Positions 1 through 8,361 of a stretch of DNA of 35,354 bases are shown one piece after another (position 1 is the stretch's first letter; each line of letters starts with the position of its first letter). Source of the stretch: Deltaproteobacteria bacterium (GTDB taxonomy: Bacteria > Desulfobacterota > Desulfuromonadia > Geobacterales > Pseudopelobacteraceae); assembly GCA_016182975.1 (NCBI GenBank), contig JACPFJ010000020.1, positions 1 through 35,354 of the forward strand, written 5' to 3'. The notes beneath the pieces are model-generated. The model did not search any database and was not told where the DNA came from. It saw only the letters and a list, made by a program, of their open reading frames with translations. The position numbers were made by a program, and so were the translations under genes.

Positions 1-149
1 CGCCGAAAACAATGCGCCCCATCGACGCAAAATACGACAACATATGCAACGAAATGTTCAATCTTCTAACCGAGTTGCATCTCGTTGCAACATGATTTCT
101 ACTACCAACATGTTGTCAGACGATAGGCGCTAAGCGCCTAGTGCGATTA
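1..149. other. Non-coding left edge with two small hairpins
   Basis: No gene is supported here. A near-perfect short hairpin lies at 124-140 (arms TAGGCGCT and AGCGCCTA around one base), and a second inverted repeat pairs CAACATG near 90 with CATGTTG near 110. Both lie just downstream of mobA, so they may protect the 3' end of its transcript, but neither has a U-run. The gene further left is outside the window. Confidence 0.4.
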
Positions 150-815
150 TTACAAGGCATGAAAACGGAGCGCATCGGGTTGCGCCCCGTTTTTAATTTC
201 ACCCTTGCGCAGGCAGTAATATTCGTCGGGTGTATTGATGTTCCTGAATGAGTCAAAGCCGGGGTCTATGGCGGCAACCTCTCCCTGCGAAAACCGTTTG
301 ACCCGCACGCGGTGGAAAAAGGAGACGATACGCCGCTCATCGGCCGCCAACGCCTCTTCCATGAAGGGAAGGCACCCTCTGCCGTAAATGGCGTGCAGCG
401 GTTCCGCCCCGCTCTCCCCCTCCGGTATGACGACGTCCGCCCCGTAACGCAGCAGGGCGAGCCTCCTGATCAGGGCGCTGTTGAGATAGGGCATGTCGCA
501 GGCCACGGCGAGGATATGCTCGGCCGCGCCGTGATACAGGCCGGCATGCAGCCCCGCCAGAGCGCCCAGGCCGGGGTAGCGGTCGGAGACCTTGCGGCAG
601 GGGAGGAATTCGTACTGCTCGGGATGGTTGGTGACCAGGATCACCTCGGCGAAGATCCCGCTCAGCAGGCGATGGATCGCCTCGATGAAGCGGCCCCCAC
701 GGTACGGCAGCAGGGCCTTGTTGCTCCCCATCCGGCTGGAGCGGCCGCCGGCCAGGATGACGCCGGTCACCCCGGCCAGCGACTTGCCAATATTGCGGTC
801 ATCGATCGGTTTCAT
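150..815 (-). CDS. mobA: Molybdenum cofactor guanylyltransferase MobA
   Basis: MobA transfers GMP from GTP to molybdopterin to build the guanine dinucleotide cofactor (MGD) that formate dehydrogenase uses; it acts in the cytoplasm. The 221-residue protein shows the nucleotidyltransferase signature LAGGRSSRMGSNKALLPY near residues 21-38, a metal-binding ACDMPYL segment near 105, and the C-terminal FRNINTPDEY motif typical of MobA. Length is slightly above the usual 190-200 because the final ~15 residues run through a terminator-like hairpin and look unconserved. The ATG at 815 is three bases after the fdhE stop, so the two genes are surely cotranscribed. This places cofactor synthesis with the molybdoenzyme encoded upstream. 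The family call is secure. Confidence 0.93.
   Translation of the reverse strand: MKPIDDRNIGKSLAGVTGVILAGGRSSRMGSNKALLPYRGGRFIEAIHRLLSGIFAEVILVTNHPEQYEFLPCRKVSDRYPGLGALAGLHAGLYHGAAEHILAVACDMPYLNSALIRRLALLRYGADVVIPEGESGAEPLHAIYGRGCLPFMEEALAADERRIVSFFHRVRVKRFSQGEVAAIDPGFDSFRNINTPDEYYCLRKGEIKNGAQPDALRFHAL
162..193 (-). terminator. Terminator-like hairpin inside the 3' end of mobA
   Basis: AAAACGG pairs with CCGTTTT and GCGCA with TGCGC, leaving a 6-nt loop and one mismatch. On the minus strand the hairpin ends in a four-base T run, so it could terminate the fdhE-mobA transcript. Unusually, it lies upstream of the mobA stop codon, so the last dozen or so codons are written inside it. It is near-symmetric and could also work on the other strand. 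Confidence 0.5.
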
Positions 816-818
816 AGA

Positions 819-1661
819 TCATTTCCCGCGCTCGAACCCTTCCCGCGCGGCCAGCAGGTCCAGGTGAATGGTTGCCAGGTCCTCCGCGTCGAGCGGTACG
901 CCGGCGTGTCCCCTGCGGGAATCCCGCGTCTTGATGTAGCGGCTGCACGTGCGGCAGACATCCACCCGCACCGGCCCCTCCCCGGCCTCGAAGTAGGAGA
1001 GCTTTTCCGGCTCCTCGCAGCCGCAAAAGGCGCACTTGATCCGGGTGAACGGCCAGCTGTACGAGCAGGCCGAGCAGCAGAGGAAGCGTTTCCCTTCCTC
1101 GCCCGCCAGTTCCGCCATGCCGGGCCGGGAACCGCAGACCGGGCAGTACGCCTCCCCCCATCCCTCGAACAGCGCCGGCTGCAGAGAATCGGCGAAGCGC
1201 TCCAGCGCCGTTCTGAGCGCCGTCTCGATGACGAATTCCAGAAGCGGCGCCGGAATGTCGAGGAGAGCCGCACACCCCTCCAGCGCCCCCCGCTCGCGCT
1301 TGAGACACGCCGCAAAGAGCGGCGCCGGGTCGAGGGCCCCGCCTGTCAGCGCATCGCGGAGCTTCCCCAGGGCCTCATCCCCCTCCCGGCCGACCCTGGC
1401 CATGACGCCGACCACGGCGGCGAGAAACGATGCCGCCTTGAGCGCGTCCACCGCCATCTCCGCCGGGGTGATCAGGGGGAAGCCGCCGCGCACCATTTCC
1501 CCGATCCCCTCGCCAGGGGGGGTGAAGGATATCCCGGTCTCCCCCTCGCGCCCGTCGCCGAGGGTGTACAGTTCCCGGAAGAGGAGCAGCAGCTCGGCAT
1601 ATTCCGGTACCTCGCAAGAGACCATTTCGAGGAACACGATCTTTTCTGCAATGTTTGCCAT
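819..1661 (-). CDS. fdhE: Formate dehydrogenase accessory protein FdhE
   Basis: FdhE is a cytoplasmic rubredoxin-like protein needed for maturation of Tat-exported formate dehydrogenases; it binds the catalytic subunit before export. The 280-residue protein has a variable helical N-terminal part and a C-terminal zinc/iron-ribbon region with paired cysteines: CPVC near 172, CCSAC near 195, CAFC near 211 and CRTC near 237, the last followed by SRYIKTRD, a family hallmark. The start at 1661 is supported by GGAG six bases upstream. A 239-nt gap carrying repeats separates it from fdnI, so it may have its own promoter or be read through from fdn. Ends three bases before mobA. Confidence 0.93.
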   Translation of the reverse strand: MANIAEKIVFLEMVSCEVPEYAELLLLFRELYTLGDGREGETGISFTPPGEGIGEMVRGGFPLITPAEMAVDALKAASFLAAVVGVMARVGREGDEALGKLRDALTGGALDPAPLFAACLKRERGALEGCAALLDIPAPLLEFVIETALRTALERFADSLQPALFEGWGEAYCPVCGSRPGMAELAGEEGKRFLCCSACSYSWPFTRIKCAFCGCEEPEKLSYFEAGEGPVRVDVCRTCSRYIKTRDSRRGHAGVPLDAEDLATIHLDLLAAREGFERGK

Positions 1662-1677
1662 GATTCACTCCGATAGT

Positions 1678-1700
1678 CAGGTTCGAGGTTCGAAAGTTCC
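1678..1700. repeat. Short heptad repeat upstream of fdhE
   Basis: Two exact copies of AGGTTCG in tandem followed by a degenerate third (AAAGTTC). The unit is the same as in the larger arrays at 13403-13463 and 15497-15554. It lies 15-40 bases upstream of fdhE, so it is in its leader. Confidence 0.55.
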
Positions 1701-1733
1701 CTTTCCCCTCTAATATCAATAACGGCACTTCCA

Positions 1734-1879
1734 CCACAGAGTCACAGAGAACACAGAGAAATCACAGAGATTTTTTTAAATAGATTCATCACCAAAAGGG
1801 TGAACGGCATACCCCTTGAGATACATGTCTAATATATTGTAACTAAAAAGTCTTCTCTGTGCCCTCTGTGACTCTGTGG
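1734..1879. repeat. Inverted-repeat element between fdnI and fdhE
   Basis: The left arm 1734-1762 and right arm 1851-1879 are inverted copies matching at about 25 of 29 positions. Each arm is itself built of repeated CACAGAG units spaced 8-10 nt apart. About 90 nt of AT-rich, non-coding sequence lies between. The layout resembles a miniature inverted-repeat element or a large REP-like structure. Its right arm ends 21 nt outside the fdnI stop (1901), so it could also act as a 3' hairpin for fdnGHI. Confidence 0.65.
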
Positions 1880-1900
1880 CGAGGTTTGAAGAATTCAAGA

Positions 1901-2512
1901 TTATTCTCCAGCGACTTCCTTGTACCACTTGGGATGATGCTTTTTCGCCCAGATCTTGCGGACATCGCCGTACAGCATCGCCTCGATGGTGCCCGGATTT
2001 CCGATGGTCGCCAGGTAGACATGCACGATCACGAACACGATCGACCCCACGAACATCAGGCTGTGCAGGAGCAGGGAGAGCTGCACGATCCAGCGGGGAA
2101 AGGAGACGGGAGACCAGATGAAGAGCCCGGTTACCCCCAGTACGACGGTGGCGGCGGCAATGAAAACGGCAAACAGCTTCTGTCCGGGGTTGTACTTGCC
2201 GATGTCGAAGTGGAGGCCATACCTGGTGAGGTACCCCCCGTACTTCTTGATCCACTGCCAGTCGGCATCGTCAAAGCTGGAGACGTCCTTCTTGTGGTTG
2301 AGAAACATGTACAGGGAGCTGAAGAAGAACAAGAGCCCCACCAGCTTGTGGATCAGGATGGCATTCTGTCCCCCGCCGAACATGGCGAAGTAGCCGTTGA
2401 ACAGCCGGGAGTAGAGCCCGAGCCCGCTGATGAGCAGGGTAAAGAAACTGCCGGTGACGATCCAGTGCAGGACCCGCTCGCTGGTCCTGAAGCGCTCGAT
2501 GTACTTACTCAT
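1901..2512 (-). CDS. fdnI: Formate dehydrogenase cytochrome b subunit (gamma)
   Basis: This is the membrane anchor that takes electrons from the iron-sulfur subunit through two b hemes to the quinone pool. The 203-residue protein has four hydrophobic segments (about 17-35, 53-72, 113-133, 143-167), with histidines suited to heme ligation at 16 (VLHW), 55 (LIHKL), 150 (LLHSL) and 164 (IVHVY), matching the FdnI/cytochrome b556 pattern. I chose the ATG at 2512: it overlaps the fdnH stop (ATGAGTAA), has GGAAGG upstream and starts the conserved part, whereas a start at 2542 would add ten residues translated from inside fdnH. Translational coupling to fdnH is likely. Confidence 0.92.
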   Translation of the reverse strand: MSKYIERFRTSERVLHWIVTGSFFTLLISGLGLYSRLFNGYFAMFGGGQNAILIHKLVGLLFFFSSLYMFLNHKKDVSSFDDADWQWIKKYGGYLTRYGLHFDIGKYNPGQKLFAVFIAAATVVLGVTGLFIWSPVSFPRWIVQLSLLLHSLMFVGSIVFVIVHVYLATIGNPGTIEAMLYGDVRKIWAKKHHPKWYKEVAGE

Positions 2513-3299
2513 GGCCTTCCTCCTTGGCGTCAAGGTCATCATCGACCTTTTTCGGGCCGATGGTCACATAGTGCAAAAGCACGGCGCCGATACTCCCCCA
2601 GAAACCGAGGATGCCGAGCGGTTTGATCACGTCCTTCCAGAGGAAGATGGAGAAGGGGATGCTCGGGCTGGCCGGCAGGCCGTACTGTTCCGGCGGCCCC
2701 TCCAGGGCGTAGACCACACCCAGGCCGCTCAGGCTGTTCTCGCCGTAGAGGGTCTTCTTGGCGGACTTTGCCCTGGCGATCAGGTCATTGCGCTTGCCGA
2801 ACTTCAACGTCTCGGTCGGGCACGCCTTGGCACAGGCCGGGGCCATGCCACCCCCCACCCGGTCGAGACAGAGGTTGCACTTGGACACCTTGTCCTCGCC
2901 GTCGTAGCGGGGGATGTTGAAGGGGCAGGCCGCGACGCAGTACTTGCAGGAGATGCACCGCTCCTTGTTGTAGGCCACGATGCCGTCTTTTGTGCGGTAG
3001 AGCGCCCCCGGAGAGGGGCAGACCTTCATGCAGCCGGCGTCGCCGCAGTGCATGCAGCGCTCGTTGAGAAAGCGCCAGCTCATCTCGCCCGTCTCGTTGG
3101 AGCCCTCCACGAAGCGGATGCGGTTGAAGAGCGCCGGCGTCAGGTCGCGCGGGTTTTCGAAGCTCCCCTGATTGGCGGTCTTGTCCGCCTCCAGCTTGTT
3201 CCACTGCTTGCAGGCCACCTGGCAGGAGCGGCAACCGATGCAGCGCGAGGTGTCCACCAGGAAGCCTTTCCTGTTTTCAGCCTTTACCGTGTCAGCCAT
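2505..3299 (-). CDS. fdnH: Formate dehydrogenase iron-sulfur subunit (beta)
   Basis: Electron-transfer subunit of the membrane formate dehydrogenase, expected on the periplasmic face with the catalytic subunit. The 264-residue protein has four cysteine clusters for 4Fe-4S centres: CIGCRSCQVAC near 21, CMHCGDAGCMKVCP near 83, CISCKYCVAACP near 116 and CNLCLDR...CAKACP near 142-160. One C-terminal membrane helix (about 225-247, GILGFWGSIGAVLLHYV) anchors it, as in E. coli FdnH. No signal peptide of its own is present, so it probably travels with the Tat-targeted fdnG product. It starts three bases after the fdnG stop and overlaps fdnI by 8 nt, so the three genes form a tight operon. Confidence 0.94.
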   Translation of the reverse strand: MADTVKAENRKGFLVDTSRCIGCRSCQVACKQWNKLEADKTANQGSFENPRDLTPALFNRIRFVEGSNETGEMSWRFLNERCMHCGDAGCMKVCPSPGALYRTKDGIVAYNKERCISCKYCVAACPFNIPRYDGEDKVSKCNLCLDRVGGGMAPACAKACPTETLKFGKRNDLIARAKSAKKTLYGENSLSGLGVVYALEGPPEQYGLPASPSIPFSIFLWKDVIKPLGILGFWGSIGAVLLHYVTIGPKKVDDDLDAKEEGHE

Positions 3300-3302
3300 G
3301 GC

Positions 3303-6300
3303 TCACCCCTTTCTCTGGATTGCGGCCATGAAGGCCTTGGTCTCGGGAATCATCGTATTGGCGTCCCCAGCCGTGGGGGTCAGCAGGTTGGCGGAGTCCC
3401 CCACCCCCGGTGTGCTCCAGCCGAAACACCAGGGCATGCCGATCTGGTGCACGACCCTGTCCCCGACCTTGAACGGCCGGATGCGCGGGGTGACGATGGC
3501 CACCGCCTCGATCCTGCCGCGGGCCGAGGATACCTCGACCAAGTCCCCGCTCTTTATGGACTTCTCCTTGGCCAGCTCCGGGCTGATCTCGCAGAACTGG
3601 CGCGGCTGCAACTCCAAAAGCCAGGGGGTGTTGCGGGTCATGACCCCGGTCTGCCAATGCTCGGTGACGCGGTAGGTGCTGGCCACCAGCGGGAAGCGCA
3701 CATCGCAGGAGGCGAGCAGATCCTCCTTGACCCCGACGTCCTTGAAGATCTTGACGGCCGGGTTGTTCATCTGCCCGGACATGAGGTTTTGCGGCAGCGG
3801 ACACTCCATCGGCTCGTAATGCTCCGGGAAGGGGCCGTCCTTCATCCCGGGTCCGAACAGGGCGGCCAGGCCGTCGCTCCGCATGATGAACGGTTTCTTC
3901 CCCTCCTTCTCGTTGGCCATCGGCGGCCACGGCCCGTCGGGCACATCCCCGACCCAGGCCCCCAGCGCGCCGGTCGGCTGCACCGCGGCCGGGTTCCAGT
4001 AGATGACCGCCTTCTTCAGGTTGAACGGCTTGCCGTCCTGATCGACCGCGGCGCGGTTGTAGAGGATCCTGCGGTTGACCGGCCAGGCCCAGGACCACTC
4101 CGGGAAGAGTCCCAGTCCGGTGGGGTCCTTCTTGACCCGCCGCGCCATCATGTTCCCCTTTTCGTTGTAGCTCTGGCAGTAGATCCAGTTGCCGCAGGAG
4201 GTCGTGCCGTCGGCCTGGAGCTGGGCAAAGCCGCCCGCCAGCTCCCCCTTCTTGCCGAGCAGCTTCCTGGGGTCCCACGGGTTCTTGGCGGGAAGGGGCT
4301 TGTCACCCGGTTTCGGCGGCTTGGGCTTCTCCTCCACGTCCTCCAGGAAGTAGCCGTTGATCTCCTTGGCCACCAGGTGCGGATCGACGGAGCGGATCGT
4401 GCCGTCGGCCCGCTTAAAGCCGTAGTTCCAGGTCAGGTTCAGGAGCTGCTCCGGCAGCGCGCCCCCCTCCTTGGCGTAGAGCGCCTTCAGCCGCTGGTAC
4501 AGCTCGTGGATGATCTCGGCGTCCGGCTTGGACTGCCCCAGGGGCTTGACCGCGGCGTAGCGCCACTGGGCCCAGCGCCCCGAGTTGGAGATGCTCCCCT
4601 CCTTCTCGAATGAGGCCGCTGCCGGCAGCAGGAAGACCTCGGTCCGGATCTTGGCGGGGTCCATCTCCGGCCCCTTCCAGAAGGAGGCGGTCTCGTTGTC
4701 GAACAGGTTGACCGTCACCATCCAATCCAGCTTGGCAAGCGCGTTTCTGACCTTGGTGGAGTTGGTGCCGGAGCAGGCCGGGTTCTGGCCCCAGGCAAAG
4801 AACCCCTTGAACTTGCCCTTGATCATGTTGTCGAAGATCATCAGCCAGGAGCCGTTCATGCCCGGATCGAGCTTGGGGAGCCAGGCGTAGCCGAAGTCGT
4901 TCTCCTTGGTGGCGCTTCCCCCGTAGATCGCCTTCAGGTAGCTGGTGATGTACTTGGGCCGGTTCTGCCACCAGTTGGCGCTCTGCGGGTCCTTGCTCTT
5001 GGGGGTGTGCTTCTCGTTATAGGCGGAGAGGTCCTTCAGCTCCGCCGAGGGGACCGGCAGATAACCGGGGAGGATGTGGAACAAAAGCCCCTGGTCGGTC
5101 GATCCCTGGACGTTCGACTCCCCGCGCATGGCGTTGACCCCGCCACCCGGTATGCCCATGTTGCCCAGGAGGAGCTGGACGATGGTCATGGCGCGGATGT
5201 TCTGGGTGCCCACGGTGTGCTGGGTCCACCCCATGGCGTACAGGGAGGTGCCGGCCCGGTCCGGCTTGCCGGTGGTGGCGTAGAGCTTGTAGACCTCCAG
5301 CAGCTTCTCCTTCGGGGTGCCGGTGATCCTTGAGACCAGCTCCGGGGTGTAGCGGGAGTAATGCTTCTTCATCAGCTGGAATACGCAGTTGGGGTCCCGC
5401 AGGGTCGGGTCTTGTTTGACGCTCTCGTCGGCATTCTTCTGGAAGGACCAGCTCTTGGTGTCGTAGCTGCGCTTCTTGGGGTCGTAGCCGGAGAAGAGGC
5501 CGTTAAGCTCGCCCGGCATCCGGAAGTCGGCGTTGACCAGGTAGGAGGCGTTGGTGTAGTCGCGCACGTACTGCTCGAAGTAGAGCCTGTTGCCGAGGAT
5601 GTGGTTGATCATCCCCCCCAGAAAGGCGATGTCCGTGCCCGAGCGGAGCGGCGCGTAGACATCGGCCTTGGAGGCGCTGCGCGTGAAACGGGGATCGACG
5701 CAGATCACCTTGGCCCCGGCGTCCCTGGCCTTCATGATCCAGCGGAAGGAGACCGGGTGGTTCTCGGCGGGGTTGGCCCCCATGATCAGGATTACATCGG
5801 AGTTCTTCAGGTCAATCCAGTGGTTCGTCATTGCACCGCGTCCGAACGACTCTGCCAGAGCCGCCACAGTTGCGCTGTGTCAAATGCGGGCCTGGTGTTC
5901 GATGTACACCAGGCCTAACCCCCTGAGGAATTTTTGGTACAGGTAGCACTCCTCGTTGTCCAGGGCCGCGCTCCCCACCGAGGCCATGCCCATGGTGCGG
6001 TTCACCACGGCCTCGATCTCACGCTCCACCTCGGCGCCGCCCACCTTCTCCTTGACCTTGATCTTCGAGGTGGCCACGAAGGATGCGTCGCGGGTCTTCT
6101 TGACCTTCTTGGCGATCTCGTCGATGGCCCACTCCCAGGAGACCTCCTGCCACTCCGCTGCCCCCGCGGCGCGGTAGAGCGGCCTAGTCAGACGCGCCTT
6201 GTTGTCGCGCAGTTGGAAGGCGGACGCCCCCTTGGGACAGAGCGCACCCTCGTTGATGGGGTGGTCCGGGTCACCCTCGATGTTGACGACGTTTCCCCCC

Positions 6301-6482
6301 AGGGTGTGCACGATCATGCCGCACCCCACCGCGCAGTAGGGGCAGATGGTCGTCGTCTCCCTGGCGTAGCGGATGGCGAGCTCGTCGGCCCTGGCCTCGA
6401 CCGGGGCGAGGTTGAGGCCGAGGGCGCTCGTCGCCGCCCCGACCCAGGAGATCCTGAAAAAATCCCTCCTTGAAATACCCAT
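3303..6482 (-). CDS. fdnG: Selenocysteine formate dehydrogenase catalytic subunit
   Basis: Catalytic subunit oxidising formate to CO2 at a molybdenum (or tungsten) bis-MGD centre with selenocysteine as metal ligand. The reading frame is split by an in-frame TGA at 5882-5880 (residue 201). Residues before and after it (EHQARI, stop, HSATVAALAESFGRGAMTNHW) match exactly the selenocysteine site of FdnG-type enzymes, and a hairpin follows, so this is one gene of 1,059 residues, not two. The N-terminus has a twin-arginine signal (SRRDFFR, residues 4-10, then a hydrophobic stretch ending near VEARA), giving a periplasmic enzyme. A 4Fe-4S site is seen in CPYCAVGCGM with a later ALCPKG. The C-terminal part has the molybdopterin-dinucleotide-binding segment (GDLVEVSSARGRIEA). 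GGAGGT six bases before the ATG supports the start. It is the first gene of fdnGHI and runs divergently from the regulator at 6967. Confidence 0.95.
5846..5864 (-). promoter_or_regulatory. bSECIS-like hairpin directing UGA recoding
   Basis: Read on the minus strand, 15 nt after the TGA, GCGGCTC (5864-5858) pairs with GAGTCGT (5852-5846) around the loop UGGCA. All seven positions pair, two by G-U wobble. The position about 15-35 nt downstream of the codon and the guanines in the apical loop agree with bacterial SECIS elements recognised by SelB. The genes for selenocysteine insertion (selA, selB, selC, selD) are not in this window. Confidence 0.75.
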
Positions 6483-6535
6483 CGATTGACACCTCCGTAT
6501 CGTGATAATTTGCTGCTGATCTAATGAAAATAATT

Positions 6536-6551
6536 AACAAACACCGTTCCA
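6536..6551 (-). promoter_or_regulatory. Sigma-54-like -24/-12 promoter of fdnG
   Basis: The minus-strand sequence TGGAACGGTGTTTGTT fits the sigma-54 consensus TGGCAC-N5-TTGCT with two mismatches (A for C in the -24 box, T for C in the -12 box). It lies about 55 nt before the fdnG ATG, leaving a short leader. The presence of an adjacent NtrC-type activator gene raises the plausibility. The -12 mismatch lowers confidence. Confidence 0.45.
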
Positions 6552-6715
6552 GTTTTATGTTTAATTTTTTCATTGATTTCGCTATGATCGCATGCCATCC
6601 ACTCAATGTTAGCAATATGCATTCCATTTATCAGAACATTGGTTTATTGTTTACAACATATTGATTCTGTGTTTGATTAAAATCCGCCCGCCTGCGGGGC
6701 CGGATGCTTGACGCA

Positions 6716-6760
6716 ACCCGTGCGGGTAATCATGGCCGCTGTCCGGGTCATTTTTACCCG
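6716..6760. promoter_or_regulatory. Two inverted repeats, possible activator-binding sites
   Basis: ACCCG-TG-CGGGT at 6716-6727 and CGGGT-N7-ACCCG at 6744-6760 use the same pentamer in opposite arrangements, with centres about 30 bp apart, close to three DNA turns. They lie about 165-225 bp upstream of the sigma-54-like site, a usual distance for an enhancer-type site. Which protein binds is not known; the NtrC-type regulator encoded at 6967 is the obvious candidate. Confidence 0.4.
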
Positions 6761-6804
6761 CAGGGTTCATGGGCGGGGACATTTGAACCTGAAAAAAAGC
6801 ATCT

Positions 6805-6930
6805 GAAACGCAAAGACGCTAGGTCGCAAAGAAAAACAGCATGTTAACAAAATAATCATAACTTGTTGGGTGAGAGGCAAGTCTCTAATAATCAGTTGAT
6901 TTTCTTAGCGCCTTTGCGCCCTTGCGTTAA
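6805..6930. repeat. Inverted-repeat element upstream of the regulator gene
   Basis: Left arm 6805-6835 and right arm 6901-6930 are inverted, degenerate copies of a sequence built from CGCAAAG-type units about 8-9 nt apart (AACGCAAAGACGCTAGG against the reverse complement AACGCAAGGGCGCAAAGG). The 65-nt centre is AT-rich. The architecture matches the element at 1734-1879, but the arm sequence is different. Confidence 0.6.
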
Positions 6931-6966
6931 GTAACTAATGTTTTTTGTTGAAAAAGGGAGAGTGAA

Positions 6967-8352
6967 TTGCTCGAAGGAAAGATCCTCATCTGCGACGACG
7001 AAGAGGGGATGCGGCGCTACCTGAAGAAGATGCTGCAATCGCACGGCCTCAGCGTTGAGACCTTCGGCGACGGCGCCTCGCTGCTGCGCCGCCTGGAGGC
7101 CGAGGAAAACGGCGGGCCCGACCTGCTCCTGCAGGACATCAGGATGCCGGACCTGGACGGTATCGAGATGCTGAAGAGGGTCGCCAGGCTGCGCCCGGCG
7201 CTGCCGGTGGTGATCATGACCGCCTACGGCACCATCGATTCGGCGGTCGAGGCGATCAAGCTCGGCGCGTACGACTATGTCACCAAACCCTTTCCCAAGG
7301 AAAAGATCCTGGGGGTGCTGGAGAAGGCGCTGGAAAGGGAGTTCCTGCTCAGCGAGAACCGCGACCTCAAGGAGGCGTTGAGCAGGCAGTCGGCGCCGGG
7401 GGAGATCATCTTTGCCAGCGACAGGTTCCGCGAGGTATACGAACTCACACTCCAGGTCGCCGCGAGTGAGGCCAACATCCTTGTCCAGGGCGAATCCGGG
7501 ACCGGCAAGGAGCTTATCGCCAGGGCCATCCATTTCAACAGCCAGCGCAGCGTGCGGCGCTTCCTCTCCATCAACTGCGCGGCCCTCTCCGACACCCTGC
7601 TGGAAAGCCAGCTGTTCGGCCATATCCGCGGCGCGTTCACCGGCGCCGTGGCCACCCGGAAAGGGCTCCTGGAAGAGGCCGACGGCGGCACCCTCTTCCT
7701 GGACGAGATCGGCGACATCAGCCCGTCCCTCCAGGTCAAGCTGCTGCGCGTCATCCAGGAAGGGGAGCTGCTGCCGGTCGGCGCCACGCGGCCCAAATCG
7801 GTCGATATCCGCTTCGTGGCGGCGACCAACAAGGAGCTGGAACGGGAGGTGAAGGAGGGGCGTTTCCGTGAAGACCTCTACTACCGGCTGCACGTCATCA
7901 ACATCACACTTCCCCCCTTGAGGGAGAGGAAGGAAGACATCGAGCCGCTGGCCCGTTTCCTGCTCGGCAAATATTCGCAGCGCACGAAAAAGAGGGTCAC
8001 CGCCATCAGCGACGGCGCCCTGCGGCTCCTTGCCGGATACAACTGGCCCGGAAACGTCAGGGAGCTGGAAAACGTGATCGAGCGCGCGGTGATCCTGGCA
8101 AGGGGGAGCGAGGTCACGGAGGAGCTGCTCCCCATATGGAAAGCGGCCGAAGGCCGCGCCGTGCCGCCAAAGGAAGGACCGCTCTCCCTGGAAGGGGTGG
8201 AACGTGAGCACATCGTGAAGATGCTGGAAAGGACCGCTTACCACAAGACCCGCACCGCCGAACTCCTCGGCATCACCCGCAAGACCCTTGCCAGGAAGAT
8301 CGCGGAGTACGCCCTGCGCCTTCCCGAAGGGGCGTCCGAAGAAGCCGACTGA
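6967..8352 (+). CDS. Sigma-54-dependent response regulator (NtrC family)
   Basis: A three-domain transcription activator of 461 residues. The receiver domain (1-120) has the acidic pocket DDEE at 10-13, phospho-acceptor Asp57 (LLQDIRMPDLDG) and Lys in VTKPFPKEK. The AAA+ domain (about 142-380) has Walker A GESGTGKE at 175-182, the sigma-54 contact loop GAFTGA at 222-227, and Walker B GGTLFLDEIGD near 239. A Fis-type helix-turn-helix ends the protein (TAELLGITRKTLARKI). The start is a TTG at 6967 with GGGAG upstream. The kinase gene follows nine bases after the stop. Being divergent from fdnG, with a sigma-54-like site upstream of fdnG, it may control formate dehydrogenase; this is inference. 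Confidence 0.93.
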   Translation: MLEGKILICDDEEGMRRYLKKMLQSHGLSVETFGDGASLLRRLEAEENGGPDLLLQDIRMPDLDGIEMLKRVARLRPALPVVIMTAYGTIDSAVEAIKLGAYDYVTKPFPKEKILGVLEKALEREFLLSENRDLKEALSRQSAPGEIIFASDRFREVYELTLQVAASEANILVQGESGTGKELIARAIHFNSQRSVRRFLSINCAALSDTLLESQLFGHIRGAFTGAVATRKGLLEEADGGTLFLDEIGDISPSLQVKLLRVIQEGELLPVGATRPKSVDIRFVAATNKELEREVKEGRFREDLYYRLHVINITLPPLRERKEDIEPLARFLLGKYSQRTKKRVTAISDGALRLLAGYNWPGNVRELENVIERAVILARGSEVTEELLPIWKAAEGRAVPPKEGPLSLEGVEREHIVKMLERTAYHKTRTAELLGITRKTLARKIAEYALRLPEGASEEAD

Positions 8353-8361
8353 CAGGAAACC

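Larger units (their letters stand above)
6483..6966. other. Divergent regulatory region between fdnG and the NtrC-type regulator
   Basis: This 484-nt region holds no supported gene. It is AT-rich near fdnG. It contains the sigma-54-like site at 6536-6551, a GC-rich imperfect inverted repeat near 6682-6706, two CGGGT/ACCCG inverted repeats at 6716-6760, and an inverted-repeat element at 6805-6930. No clear sigma-70 promoter was found for the regulator gene at 6967; its start codon is preceded by GGGAG. Confidence 0.6.

Noticed and set aside
312..1676. Long plus-strand reading frame (454 codons) opposite mobA and fdhE
   Set aside because: It is antisense to two clearly recognised genes, has no known motif and shows the Arg/Gly/Pro-rich composition typical of shadow frames in high-GC DNA.
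2430..4613. 727-codon plus-strand reading frame opposite fdnG, fdnH and fdnI
   Set aside because: Shadow of the fdn genes; no domain or ribosome-binding site is seen.
5868..5882. Nonsense mutation or frameshift splitting fdnG
   Set aside because: The TGA is exactly at the known selenocysteine position, in frame on both sides and followed by a SECIS-like hairpin.
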